Of a stretch of 64,000 bases of DNA, positions 1 to 9,949 are shown piece after piece; position 1 is the stretch's first letter; each line of letters begins with the position of its first letter. The DNA is from Ianthella basta (taxonomy: Eukaryota > Porifera > Demospongiae > Verongiida > Ianthellidae). The notes under the pieces are model-generated. The model did no database searches. It worked only from the letters and a program-made list of their open reading frames with translations, and was not told the DNA's origin. Made by a program: the position numbers and the translations under genes. Where the stretch lies: assembly GCA_964019415.1 (NCBI GenBank), contig OZ025883.1:2394086-2458085 (forward strand), given 5' to 3'.

Positions 1-158
1 GAGCATGCTTGCACAGCAATGTTTGAGTGGTGGTTGTCATGGGAACTAGGAACAGAGGAGAAGGATCGGACTTGGCAAACTGTGTTGTCAGCAGTAGAGT
101 ACGCTGGACCAAGGCCTTCTCACAGCAACTCAAGACAGAGCTGTTCAGTCTCCAATGA
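1..158 (+). pseudogene. Partial Death-domain last exon of an upstream Ank-ROCO paralog
   Basis: The window opens inside the last exon of another member of the cluster. Reading from base 1 the frame gives FEWWLSWELGTEEKDRTW and then VLSAVEYAG, nearly identical to the C-terminal Death domain of gene E (60145-60455). After GGA at 106-108 one base is missing relative to D and E, so the frame leaves the conserved tail. In the ancestral frame the sequence continues to a TGA at 156-158, which aligns with the stop of gene E. The 3' flank to about 300 also resembles the 3' flank of gene E. Either the gene is decaying or one base was lost in the assembly. Confidence 0.75.
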
Positions 159-845
159 TTTGACCCCATGCAGCAGTACAGAACTCGCAATACATTGTAA
201 CTATACATACACAGTACTAGTATATTGTGTTGGTGTGTTCACTGTATCTGTATTGTATATAATGTTTTGTAAAATTTTTGTTGCCAACTGTCCTCAAAAA
301 TAATATTCATGATCCGCCATGCAAGCAAGATGCATGCTAATATTATTCGTCACGTGCATGCTACATTGCATTAAATTCTGCACAACTGCGAAGTATTACG
401 TGCTCGAGGACTGGATTGAGAGGATCGAGCCTTTGGGCAAAAGCTGGACTAATTTGTAATTTGCAATTAGTGAGTTATTATTATGCATTATTTTCAATGA
501 GGGTCTTGTAGTTGCATGTAGGGGAGGGAGCCTAACTCTCTGTTCAGGGGTCGGATTCCTTGTGGATCACCCAGGACTCCAGGAGGCACCATCTGGAGGT
601 GTGGGAACGGGTGGTGATAATTAACATGTGCCTCTTCCCATTGGATGGGGTGTCCGTAGAGTTAGAGTGCTCTGCTTGGGCTGAGGTGGCTATGTCACTG
701 TAGCGTACTGACCTTTGGTCTTCCTTGATTCGTTGGGCTAAACTTCTGTTATACTTTTTATCCTATATGTAAGCTCTCAGCAATTTGTGCAAGGAATACA
801 TGCAGTAGATGAGACACAAGAATCTAAGATCTAGAGTTGCTGTAG
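159..845. other. 3' flank, no gene seen
   Basis: Bases 159-300 are similar to the sequence after the stop of gene E (about 60456-60600), so this is probably 3' UTR and flank of the truncated gene at the left edge. I see no convincing exon from 300 to 845. Confidence 0.5.
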
Positions 846-1010
846 TGTAATGTGGTAGAGGCTCATGCTACGTTGTCTAGCAGGTTTATGAGGCATTGAT
901 GAGCGTTCATGTAGCTAAAAAAGATGGTTCGAGTAAAACATTTCAACCACGAGGGTCTTCATCAGTTTTGTAACTGATGAAGAACCCCTAGATCACCGAG
1001 TAATAACTCT
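846..1010. mobile_element. Foldback element, relative of those at 49.1 and 63.3 kb
   Basis: It begins with a GGTAGAGGCTCAT motif shared with the elements at 49112-49342 (opposite strand) and 63308-63482. It has a central inverted repeat: CTTCATCAGTT at 957-967 and AACTGATGAAG at 972-982, separated by TTGT. On the minus strand, 965-941 reads CTGATGA, then a possible short stem, then GAAA, which recalls a hammerhead ribozyme core. The edges are not defined because I found no empty site for this copy. Confidence 0.45.
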
Positions 1011-1216
1011 ACAGTTAAATTGACTCCACCGAACATGTACAGTGAATGCATTAGTGGTGCTTGTGGCCAGTAAACGAGTCAAAAGAGAGTATAAAATGAG
1101 GGATAACATTTTCTGCAGAGAGCAAAGCACAACAACGTACAGACACCGGCAAAGACCAGTTTAGACAGTTTTAAAGATCAGTTGACAGAGCTGCAAAGAA
1201 CCAAGCAAGAGCAAGA

Positions 1217-1745
1217 ATGGCCATTAGCCGTCACTGGAACCTCGCCTTCTCCCTGTGGGCAGCTGTCTCCTTCATTGCACTGCTCACTATTAGCCCTACC
1301 AACGCTGCACAATGCCGCCATTTGCATTGGAAGCTGTTCAGAACAGCATGAAGTCTCTTGGTGAGAACGTAGCACGTGGATCCATGTGTGGGGTCAAGAA
1401 GACAAACCCAGCAAAGAGAAGCCAGAAATAGGTAAATCAATGTGGATCAGTGAGGCAGATTTGATGAAGGCGTGGAATGCCTGGAAGGCTGAACTCAATA
1501 CTAAGACCAGTGCAACTTGTGCAAAGACCAGTGAAGGGTACAGAGACTGTGTTTCTAAAGCCAAACTTGGGGGAGTGACTCAGCTGTACAAGTGCACTAA
1601 GGTAGTAAATAATGAGTGCACAGAACATGATGGACCATTTGATGTGGTTGCTGCAAGGTTTGATTATGCATTCAAGAAAGTCGGTTCCAAGAGCCAGTGG
1701 ATCGTGAACACAGCCTGGCCATCTCAAACTTCTAACTGTCTTTAG
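1217..1745 (+). pseudogene. Disrupted gene for a small secreted cysteine-containing protein
   Basis: An ATG at 1217 opens a classic signal peptide: a short polar start, then a hydrophobic stretch (LAFSLWAAVSFIALL) ending in a plausible cleavage site (SPTNA-A). That frame stops at once. The next frame carries FALEAVQNSMKSLGENVARG (about 1321-1380), and the third carries a longer tail (about 1420-1745) with cysteines in CAKTSEGYRDC and YKCTKVVNNEC and the C-terminal end SNCL. The three segments follow each other, each shifted by the same step, as expected if two single bases were lost. An unrecognised short intron is also possible; a GTGAGA donor lies at about 1362. I do not recognise the family. 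Confidence 0.4.
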
Positions 1746-2883
1746 TAGAGCATCGCACATCAAGACAAGTTTAAAACTGAGTAGTATTATCAGTACGTCA
1801 AGCAGGATAATATAGGCAATATGTACGTTTATCAGCAACAGCTAACATCATAGATTCAATCATCTTGGTAGCCCTATGTGTAGCCATACATTGCTCACAG
1901 TTGCATTCATTTAGTCTACTTTACCGCACAATATCCACTTTACTTTATTGTATTCTGCTGGAATCTAGTTATTCAATTAGTATACAGTAATTGAATATGG
2001 TCACTACGTGCATGCAGTTAATATGAGATTCTGTGCTTCAAATATAATCATCTTAATGGTCCGTTAATTATACTGGTGCATGTTCTCCTACTAGTACTGT
2101 GTAGTTGCCTAGCCCCATGCATCACCTCCTGCCCTTGTATATTTCACTGCGCTTTTTATTGTGCAATAGCTATTAGGGGCTGTTACGCAAGACTAGTAGT
2201 TGCCCTTATTATATAATGTTCTCTGCATATCAAAAATTTCTCAATTGGGCTGGGTAGCTGAAGGCCAAATATTGTGTTGGGCAACAGAACTCAGCATTTA
2301 AAAAATCCAAGGGATTTGACATGATCTATGGGTACTTATTCTCTGTGTGCATAAAAACGTTTTCGCCATTACAAAATTAAGAATTTCGCCGGTCCATTTT
2401 AGCGATTTTTGCACTACTCGCTAAATTCACTAAAAAATCAACCCCTGTTAAAATTAGTAGCGCACTCGACGCACTCCGCCTCCGGGGCGGTGCACGTGCC
2501 GGTGGGTCGCGTAGGTGTACTGGATGTACATCTGATCAGATGAATCAGGATCCGGGGTTGCAGAGACTGTTCTACATGAACCAGCACTGAAGCTTGGCTT
2601 AGTACAATACGTCAACTCCTTGCATTTGCAGGGTACACCGCGCATGTGTTGTTAGCTACTTGACATACCGAAAATGTCCAATTAGCTAGGCCTACGTAGC
2701 TACGTAATCATAATGACGTGAAACTCATTCCAGCATAGCCAGAACCTGACCAGAGCACCCCTTTAGTGGTCAGACGCGAAACTGCTTTTTATAGGTACAT
2801 TGGCGAAGAGCCGGTTGAACCGAACGACAGCTGGTATGGTGTATGTTGGCTACATCTTTCGATGACGTCTGAAGGAAAGGTTT
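1746..2883. other. Intergenic region, upstream of the acetyltransferase gene
   Basis: No convincing gene is seen. A TGACGTGA sequence at 2714-2721, about 165 bases before the acetyltransferase ATG, resembles the CRE-type sites in front of the Ank-ROCO genes and may be part of this gene's promoter. Short open frames here are not supported by any recognised domain. Confidence 0.3.
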
Positions 2884-3795
2884 ATGGCGAATTTCATTGT
2901 TCGGCGCGCCACGACTCTGGACGATCTTCAATGGGTGATAGAACTGGCCACAGAAGAGGGTTGGAGACCCCGCGAGAAAGAAGCTGAGTGTTATTTCTCG
3001 GCAGGTATGGCTCCCAATTTCTTCATCGGTGAATTGAACGGGGAGCGAATCAGCTGCATGGGTGTTGTCAGGCACGGGACGTCCGTCGCTTTTATCGGCA
3101 ACTACATCGTTACAAAGCCTCATCGTGGACAGGGGTACGGGCTTGAAATGTGGAAAACAGCTGTAGCTGGCATTGGCGACCAGTGCAATACTCAGGGAGT
3201 TTCTGTGATGAACATGAAGAAGCAGTACCAGAAGCTCGGATATCACCCTTTTTGGATTATAAAGAGATTCGAGTTCACCACTTTATGTGCTCTTGAAGGT
3301 CTGGCTAACAGCCAGATTCCATCTTCAGTTGCACAAATCTTGCCAGCCAGTCAAGCTTACTTTGAGAAGCTGTTTGTCTATGGTGCAGAAATGGTGGGTA
3401 CCTCACAAGCTTGCAAGTCATTGCTAACTGCATGGTTATCACATGCTCAGGAGAGCAGCTGGGTTGCCATTGGCAACAAGGGTGAGGTGGTTGGATACCT
3501 GATCATGAGTAAAACCACTCGCTTCCCAGAGGATGGCTATCGTGTAGGTCCCTTCTTTGCTGATAGTGCTGCCATCGCTCGCAGCCTTCTAAAGGTTGCG
3601 GTTGGTTTTGCTAGTACAATTGAATCAAGCCATATATTTCTGGATGTTGCTGCTGATTTCAACCCCGAGGCTGTGAGCATATTCAAGACTGAACTTGGAG
3701 CCAAGTCAACATTTGAGTTTGTATTCATGGCTTCCAAAGAACCCAGCAAGCTTCACTGCAAAATGTTTGCTCTCGCAAGTATTGAAGTCATGTGA
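2884..3795 (+). CDS. GNAT-family N-acetyltransferase, single exon
   Basis: An intact 303-residue frame runs from ATG 2884 to TGA 3793. The N-terminal half is a GNAT fold: a conserved start (FIVRRATTLDDLQWVIELA), a beta strand VAFIGNYIV, then the acetyl-CoA loop KPHRGQGYGLEMW (Q/R-x-x-G-x-G type, about residues 79-91). The C-terminal half (about 150-303) looks like the second domain of YitH/HolE-type acetyltransferases (Acetyltransf_18), with GEVVGYLIMSK and YRVGPFFADS. The enzyme would move an acetyl group from acetyl-CoA to a small-molecule or protein amine; the substrate cannot be read from sequence. There is no signal peptide or membrane segment, so it is probably cytosolic. It lacks introns, unlike its neighbours, and is the only intact ordinary gene in the window. 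The start is the first ATG that gives the full GNAT domain. Confidence 0.85.
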   Translation: MANFIVRRATTLDDLQWVIELATEEGWRPREKEAECYFSAGMAPNFFIGELNGERISCMGVVRHGTSVAFIGNYIVTKPHRGQGYGLEMWKTAVAGIGDQCNTQGVSVMNMKKQYQKLGYHPFWIIKRFEFTTLCALEGLANSQIPSSVAQILPASQAYFEKLFVYGAEMVGTSQACKSLLTAWLSHAQESSWVAIGNKGEVVGYLIMSKTTRFPEDGYRVGPFFADSAAIARSLLKVAVGFASTIESSHIFLDVAADFNPEAVSIFKTELGAKSTFEFVFMASKEPSKLHCKMFALASIEVM

Positions 3796-4165
3796 AATAC
3801 ATGCATGCATAGTGTAACTACGCTGTACAGCAGAATGTTAATCTAACTTGTTGACTCTGACATATAATGCATATTTATTTATGTACAGTCAGTCTAACTA
3901 ACCAAGTGTGCTATTATATTGCCTCATATATACATATTTATCCTGCATGCTCATTTAGTGCAGACTATATGAGGTGGACTGCTGTTTATATGTATATGAG
4001 ACTGCTGATCATGAGTTCTCATTTGTATGACTGGTATGACTTGTGCTTTATCTGTGTGCATGTTGTGTGTATTGCTCTGCTTGGGGAATGCAATTTGGTA
4101 ACACTGCATGTATGCCATTTAATATGGCACTATTATGGGTTGGATGGGATTATACACTGTAAAAC
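3796..4165. other. Intergenic, nothing recognised
   Basis: AT-rich sequence after the acetyltransferase stop codon. It contains open frames but none with domain-like composition. I see no clear gene or repeat. Confidence 0.4.
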
Positions 4166-4480
4166 AGTGGTGGATTCAAACCCTTTGCAGGAGGTTCCCT
4201 TTGTTGCCAAGGCTGAAGCTCTCGATCACTGGTCACATTGACATAGCAACCCATTTCTCCCCACTCTGTTTCCCACTGCCAGAATGGGACTCTCCAAGAG
4301 TTAAGGCTGCAGCTCAGTCTTTAATTAAGGATGCCCCAAATGCAAGATCTTGTGCCCGCTTCTTGGCTGCCAGTAGATCAGAGTTGGGGGCTTAGTTGAA
4401 TGCCCTTCTTGTGTCAGCCCTCGGGCTGAGAATGGATGATGAAACAACCCGCATTACTGTTGGCCTCCATGTAAATCAGT
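4166..4480 (+). mobile_element. Fragment of a retrotransposon ORF
   Basis: The frame gives SCARFLAASRSELGA, then an in-frame TAG, then LNALLVSALGLRMDDETTR and ITVGLHV. This resembles the motif found downstream of the reverse transcriptase in many animal non-LTR elements (ARLLA...GDWL.ALP...LGLRLD.E..R.AVGLRLG), with the TAG in place of the tryptophan codon. The fragment is short and broken, so it is a relic. Confidence 0.5.
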
Positions 4481-4883
4481 TTTGTTTATTTTATATAATA
4501 TGACATTGTGTGTAAAACTTTAAAGATACAGACAGTGAGCTAAGTCTACGTACATACAAAGGTTTCTTTGCGAATGGCAGCTGCACATGACCTGCCGTTC
4601 ATTTAGAAGAAGATACGGTTTCGTGGTTGCACAAGTACAGTGAACGTTTTGCACCAGACTCTATATATTTGTAGCTAGTGCTTTAAAATGCACATCGGAA
4701 TATGAGAAGAGCAGAACCACTTTGATGGGGAGCTGCACAAGATCTAGAGTGTCTGTGTAGCTACATAGTGCTGTGTTTGGGTATGAGAGTGCTGTGTGTT
4801 GCATGTATTCATGTGTGCATGCATGTACGTGAGTGTAGCTGAAAAAAGCAGTCAAGTACTTCTCTATTCCACCTTTTACATTG

Positions 4884-4980
4884 CAACTCCATTCTTCCCT
4901 CAGTACCGTCGTCCCCCAGCTCCCAGCCACTAACAGAGGACCCTCCCCAGAGATGGAGGTGCTGACAACAACACAACAAG
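4884..4980 (+). pseudogene. Decayed linker exon of the Ank-ROCO family
   Basis: The sequence matches the Ser/Thr/Pro-rich linker exons of genes A-E (ends in CCCTCCCCAGAGATGGAG, then ACACAACAAG before GTATGTTCC). The acceptor reads TTGCAAC where functional copies read TTGCAGC, and the 5' part has small deletions. The following intron start also matches the cluster. It is probably a leftover of the decayed gene at 6.0-7.6 kb. Confidence 0.6.
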
Positions 4981-5242
4981 GTATGTTCCATGCAGTGTCA
5001 CTACACATGAATGCGCCTCACATTGTACTGAGCTAGTGTGGGTGATGTGTCTGTGTGTGATTGTATGCTTGTGTGTTGGGAGAACTGACCCAAGCCTCTG
5101 CACTATATAAATTGAGCTGCCGCAGAACACAAAAGAGTCGTTCGTAGCACCTCTGTGTATGCATACAAGTACGCATGTCATTAGTCTATGTGCTGTATGA
5201 TGTGTCTGTTAGCCCCTGCTGTGAGTGATGAAGCACCTCTTG

Positions 5243-5311
5243 TATGTTTCCTTCACATGTGCAGAAGTTGTGGTCACCTTTGACAGATTCTGCACATGTG
5301 AGGGAAACATA
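5243..5311. repeat. Inverted repeat, 24-bp arms
   Basis: Arms at 5243-5266 and 5288-5311 are reverse complements with one mismatch (TATGTTTCC... and ...GGAAACATA), separated by 21 bases. It could be the ends of a tiny MITE or a simple hairpin. No target duplication was found. Confidence 0.6.
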
Positions 5312-5412
5312 TGGTGCGGTGGTCAAGGAAGGTTAGTGTGGTGCCTACCTTGTACACAGGCACAGCTTATATATACAGTATATGGCTGAGCTAGAAAGTG
5401 TCTAACTCACCT

Positions 5413-5416
5413 TTGT

Positions 5417-5485
<69 letters not shown>
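5413..5485. repeat. (GT)n microsatellite
   Basis: About 70 bases of nearly pure GT dinucleotide repeat. Confidence 0.95.
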
Positions 5486-5486
<1 letters not shown>

Positions 5487-6015
5487 ATGTATATGTACAC
5501 ATATGTATAGGGGTGGGCAGAGGTGGCAAATATAATGCCTGAGTGTTCTTGCTAAAAATATTGCAGTAGTGTATAGTGGAATGAAAACAATTTTGCGATT
5601 TTGTGTGTTGATGTTTCATGTTTGTGTTTGATATTGTGTGCTTTGAGGTTCTCTTGCACAGGGAGCAGGTGAGAAGGGTGTTTGTCCATGGCTGCAAGCC
5701 AGGAGCATCAATTCCAGTTGAAGGCTTTTTAAAAGGCTGCCAGTGCTTTAATTAGAAGCAGGTCACTGACTTCTCCTTTCATAATTTCCTTTGTACTTCG
5801 ACTTCTACCATCCATCGGTACTCTCCATCAGATCGATGCCCCATTGCTTGGAGTACATCACTACTGCCCAGTTATTGCTGAATTCATAACGGCATTATAT
5901 AGCACTCTGGGCCTTGAAACTACATAACTTCATTTGTGCATGTATGAAGTGTACATGGCTTGCATGACAGCCATGCATATAGTTACTTATTATTGAATCA
6001 ATTTCTTTTCTGTAG

Positions 6016-7601
6016 ACTCATGTCTTCCTAATAAAGACCTCGAGACAGTTATCTCCGAGTTGTGCTACGCTGTGGGAGGGATCCATTCTGTTTCAGTCAG
6101 TTCTACTGGTGGTATCCTATCACTTGGATCTGCCAAGCTACTTGTCCCCAGCGGCGCCATCCCTCAAGGCAAAGCACTGCATGTCAGCTATGCTTTTCTC
6201 ATGGACAGTACGTTTTCTATACCAGAAGTCTATGGCATTGTCAGCACAGTGCTATATACATCAACTACAATACATCCCTGGTGAAGAAGCCAATTCTGCT
6301 CCACCTCAACCACTGGCATGCTGGAGGGATCAACAGCGCAGCATGGCTTTCCTCAAGGCCCCCTGTATAGCAGACAAGAGAGGCGTTGTTCCTTTTGTCA
6401 GCATCCCAATAAATCATTCTCAGGCAACAAGCAATTTGCAGTTTTGGAGCTGAAAGAAGATCTTTGCTGTGTTACCGTGGCAGTGGAGAAACTGGCAATC
6501 TTCTCAGTCCATGTAATTGTGGACTTCATCTATTGAAGAAGGTACACCTTGGCTATGCTGTGTCCTTTCGTCTGTACGTCACTTTTGATGACTATATATA
6601 CATGGAGCAAGGTATGTTATTCTTCATATTATTGAGCTTCTCATTGGCGAATGTGTGTGGTTATATATCCTATATAGATAAACTTGCATACTCAGTATGC
6701 ATTGTCATTGAAGGATGTGTACATCATTCACACTGCATGACTCTGATGCCTTCATCTGCTGCCTTGGGAATGCACTAATTAGGATGTGCCAAGCTATGTA
6801 GTTGTGCATAAAGAAAATGTTCTTAGCACATTGTGAATTGCTCTACCCCACAGCACCGGGATGCTGATCTGTCCACACACAGACAGAGCACTCTGTGGGT
6901 AAGTCTCTCCATTCTCAGCATGGGTCTTTGCATGAGGTTGCCTCACTGTGAGGGCACCCCGTAGGGTGGGAGGGGGTGGGTTGGTAGATAAAGAATGTCT
7001 CTGTTCTAGTGTTTGCATGTAACGTATAACACAGCAAGGTATGCTCCATGCAGTGTCACTACACACGTGTCATTCTCAACTCCCTTCAGACCAGTCCCCA
7101 GTACTGCCATCCTCCAGCTCCCAAAGTGGAGCTACCACTGCTGACAAGGGACCCTCCCCAAAGATGGAGGCACTGCCTACAACACAGCAAGGTATGCTCC
7201 ATGCAGTGTCACTACACACGAGTGCACCTCACAGTGTACCGAGTGTGGGAGGTGTGTCCCTACTGTCTCTGAGAGATCCCACTAACCCCAAGTCTGGCAT
7301 GCTAGACCCTCTCCCCCCGGGTGCTTGGCTGGTGCGAGGCTGTTTACTGTGTCCACTGTCTAAGCACCTTAGTGAAGGGTCTAGCTAGCTAGACTGGAGT
7401 GCACCTCACATTGTATAGGTGTGTGCTTGTGTGTGCATGTGTGTTTGGAGAGATTGGCACAAGCTCTTTACACTAAATTTAGCTGCAGCAGCATACAAGA
7501 GAGTGGTTCATAACACCTACTCTGGTCCCACCCCACCTACAGATGGACATGCCCTCTTCAACGTGGACTCCGTCCCCACCTCACAAGCCATGACGCTGTG
7601 A
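6016..7601 (+). pseudogene. Decayed ZU5-containing relative of the cluster
   Basis: Exon 6016-6611 follows a good acceptor (TTTTCTGTAG) and codes for a ZU5-type domain: ETVISELCYAVGGIHSVSVS, LVPSGAIPQGKALHVSYA, SLVKKPILLHLNHW, FAVLELKEDLC, then RLYVTFDDYIYMEQ before a GTATG donor. Reading it needs four frame changes (near 6270, 6330, 6420 and 6530), all in the same direction. Later exons match the cluster: 6854-6898 (equivalent of the 63-nt exon of B and C, with a TGA inside), 7090-7191 (linker, using the inner TTCAG acceptor) and 7543-7601 (DGHALFNVDSVPTSQAMTL and stop, a last exon that has lost its Death domain). ZU5 plus death-fold architecture is known from UNC5, PIDD and ankyrin-type proteins. 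No Ank-ROCO exon lies upstream. It is non-functional as assembled. Confidence 0.65.
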
Positions 7602-7604
7602 ACT

Positions 7605-7621
7605 TAACCCTAACCCTAACC
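7605..7621. repeat. Short telomere-like TAACCC repeat
   Basis: Nearly three units of TAACCC directly follow the stop codon of the decayed gene. The equivalent place after gene A (17604 on) lacks them. Confidence 0.6.
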
Positions 7622-7852
7622 TATAGCTAGTACAGAACTCACAGTACATTGTAACTCTAGCTATACATACACGCATATGGCAGTAGTATAGATTGCGTAG
7701 TGTTCCTTGTATTGCCATTTGCAGCTTTAATAGCGTGGCACGTGATCAGTTGATTAGTGAGACATTGCGCAACCCAGAATTTGCGGAAAGGGACAGCTCG
7801 ATCGAGCAAACTGTAGCAAGATAAAGCGAAATGTTGAAGCTTCAGAGTCGTT

Positions 7853-8400
7853 ATGGAGCCGGATTCTGAGATAGAAGCAATGGGTAAGTAAGCGCACTTG
7901 CCGGCCATTCGATAGTGGCCCACCTTTTAACAGCTTGCATGCCCGCCCCTCCTCTGTATGGTCTCTGTCAGCCAAGGATGACCTGGTCGCGCTACAGCGC
8001 CGGTTCCGTATTACAGAGGAGCTAGGGTCGAAAGAGCTACACAGGCAAAGCACAAAACAGCCTAAGGAAGCAAAAGTAAGGAGTATCCACTTGACATGGC
8101 ATTGTGGCTAACATTGAAACCTTAATTAATGTGTAGTATGATGCTGACACTCACTCACTGTGCATGTGTGCGTGCCTGCAGGGCGATTGATGAATGTTTG
8201 AAGCAGGGAACGAAGATCTCAAGAAGAGCCTCAGCCTGGTAGGGAGTCGTCAGAATGAGTTGAAGGATCGGAGAGCAGTTTGAAGAACTGATGGAGCATC
8301 GGCTGGACTACGAGCAACTGATTGCCGAGGAGCAGCATGCCATCAGTGAACTGGAGAAGAGGAGAAGAGAGAAACAGTGACAGATAAACCAGCAGTGCAA
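7853..8400 (+). pseudogene. Broken 5' end of an ODAD1/CCDC114-like coiled-coil gene, copy 1
   Basis: ATG 7853 begins MEPDSEIEAM, ending at a GTAAGT donor (exon 7853-7883). A second exon, 7972-8075, reads KDDLVALQRRFRITEELGSK, followed by a GTAAGG donor. A third region (8182 on) reads FEAGNEDLKKSLSLVGSRQN, ELKDRR and then, after a frame change, EQFEELMEHRLDYEQLIAEE and QHAISELEKRRREKQ before a stop. The LQRRFR start and the LIAEEQHAISELE segment recall outer dynein arm docking proteins (ODAD1/CCDC63 family), which are long coiled coils. Stops and frame changes show that it is a relic. The same fragment follows gene A. The family call is moderate because coiled coils resemble each other. Confidence 0.45.
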
Positions 8401-8764
8401 GGACAAGGGAGGGTGAGGGCGGAGCTGCTAGAGTGGAGTGGGCGGGGACTTACGTAGGATGGGGTGGATCTTAGAAGTAGAGTGGGTGGGGACGTGGGGT
8501 GGAGTGGGTGGGGCCTAAGAGATAGAAATGTATGAAGTTGTTCAGTGGTGTGCCTTGCCTCCCCCTCCTGCAGTGTCCACAGTAGCCAGCAGCAACACAT
8601 TAACACTTAGAAGATAAGAGTGATGGAAAACAGACTGGAGAATGTGATTGACATCATCACAGTGGTGTGTGTTCTTACATGAGACACAATGAGAGAGTGT
8701 TGTGTTGTGTATTGTTCTGAGTGGGCTGCTCTCTGTGTCTGTTTGAAGGTGTGGGCGGCCACAG

Positions 8765-8899
8765 GGAGGATCTCCAAGAATGACTGGGTGGAGTGATTGT
8801 GTCAGCTTGGAGTGGAGCTGTTGAAGGAGTCCCCTAGCCCCACCCTGCATTCCTGTTGGGCTCTTGCTCAAGTGTACAAGCCACTTCCTCATGATCAGT
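8765..8899 (+). pseudogene. mTOR FAT-domain exon fragment
   Basis: Following an acceptor (CCACAG) the frame reads GRISKNDWVEW, a TGA in place of tryptophan or arginine, then [20 protein letters not shown] and [10 protein letters not shown]. This is the mTOR FAT segment around WLRRLSIELLKQSPSPALRSCW. A cleaner copy lies at 37445-37571. The in-frame stop marks a pseudogene. Confidence 0.75.
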
Positions 8900-8969
8900 G
8901 AGTGGAGTGTGTGAATGTGCATCGGTGAGAGTGACTGGTGAGGTGCTCGGCCACTCAATCTCCCCTAAC

Positions 8970-9182
8970 TCTTTGCTCCCCCACCCTCTGCCACTCCTTT
9001 CTCTCCTCCCACTTTATCCCTCCCTCCACCTCCTCTTCTGCTCCTTCCTTCTCCTATTGTCCTCTCTGCGCTTCCAACCTTCCCTTATCTTCTGCCTCTC
9101 CCTTCTCCCATCCTCTCTGCCCCTCCCTCTTTCCCACCCTCTCTGTCCCTACCTTCTCCCTTCCCCATCTGCCCTTCTCTGC
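8970..9182. repeat. Pyrimidine-rich low-complexity tract
   Basis: About 210 bases of imperfect CTCCC/CTTCC repeats on the + strand. Open frames here on both strands (Pro/Ser/Leu-rich or Gly/Arg/Glu-rich) reflect composition only. Confidence 0.9.
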
Positions 9183-9256
9183 AGGGGGTAAGGTAAAGGT
9201 ATCAGTTGTTGCCATGGTGACATGTCCAATTACATGACCTGTTTCCTGTTCCTCAG

Positions 9257-9362
9257 ATAACGACTTCCCCCATGAGAAGGGCATTGACGTGTGTCGTCAA
9301 GTGCAGCTGCTGATTGATCCAGCCACTTCACATGAGAACCTCTGCCAGTGCTACATCGGATG
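9257..9362 (+). pseudogene. mTOR FATC exon, out of order
   Basis: After a CCTCAG acceptor the exon reads [20 protein letters not shown], then [15 protein letters not shown], ending at a GTGAGT donor. This is the C-terminal FATC domain of mTOR ([18 protein letters not shown] is nearly invariant in animals). Here it precedes kinase-domain fragments (11911, 12153) that should lie upstream of it, so the spacer is rearranged. Nearby at 9935 a TGTCCCTTT follows a CA-rich tract and resembles the start of the final CPFW exon. Confidence 0.85.
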
Positions 9363-9484
9363 GTGAGTGTGTGGTCCCCTTGTGTGTTGATGTGTGTGGG
9401 AGGTGGGAGGAGGGAGATGTACACTGAGTGTACATTGGGTAGTTGGTCATTGACTGGTGCCATGTAGTTTTTGTAGTATGCGTT

Positions 9485-9730
9485 ACACCTCCCTTCCCCT
9501 CTGCCCCTCCCACCCCTTCCCCTTTCCCTCCTACCTCTCCCCCCTCCTCGCCTACCACCCCTCCCACCCTTTCCCCTCTGCCCCTCCCACCCTTCCCTCT
9601 CTGTCCCTTTTACCCCTCCCCTCTGCCCCTCCCACTCTGCTCCTCCCACTCTATCCCTCTGCTCCTCCCACCCCTCCCACTCTGCCCCTCCCACCCCTCC
9701 CCCTCTGCCCTTCTCTCTCCTTTCTTCAGC
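9485..9730. repeat. Pyrimidine-rich low-complexity tract
   Basis: Imperfect repeats of CCCCTCCCACTCTG type. Its sister lies at 53570-53870, also just after the FATC exon, so the tract was duplicated with the mTOR debris. Confidence 0.9.
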
Positions 9731-9837
9731 TGCTGTTAGTGTACATGTGTGTTACAGTATTCCTCTTCATGCATGCTGTACAAGTCACTCACTGACTTAG
9801 TTGTAGTGAAATAATGCACTCTCTCATCTATCTCCCC

Positions 9838-9932
9838 TTTGCACACACTCACACCCACACCCACACCCACCCACCCACCCACCCACACACACATACACCC
9901 ACACACACACCCCCACACACACACACAGACAC
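9838..9932. repeat. CA / CCCA simple repeat
   Basis: Mixed CACACC and CCCA repeats running into (CA)n, ending at the possible acceptor of the last mTOR exon. Confidence 0.85.
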
Positions 9933-9949
9933 AAGTGTCCCTTTAACCT

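Noticed and set aside
4661-5181. Minus-strand frames over the decayed linker exon
   Set aside because: Antisense of a known exon type and spacer; no domain.
5407-5697. Open frames of His-Thr or Cys-Val repeats (also at 11.2-11.9, 21.3-21.6, 27.2, 30.0-30.3, 39.0-39.4, 41.6-42.0 and 51.9-52.6 kb)
   Set aside because: They are translations of CA/GT microsatellites with no domain and no conserved flanks.
8898-9739. Pro/Ser/Leu-rich and Gly/Arg/Glu-rich frames (also 53.4-53.9 kb)
   Set aside because: Both strands are open because the DNA is almost pure C/T; composition alone explains them.
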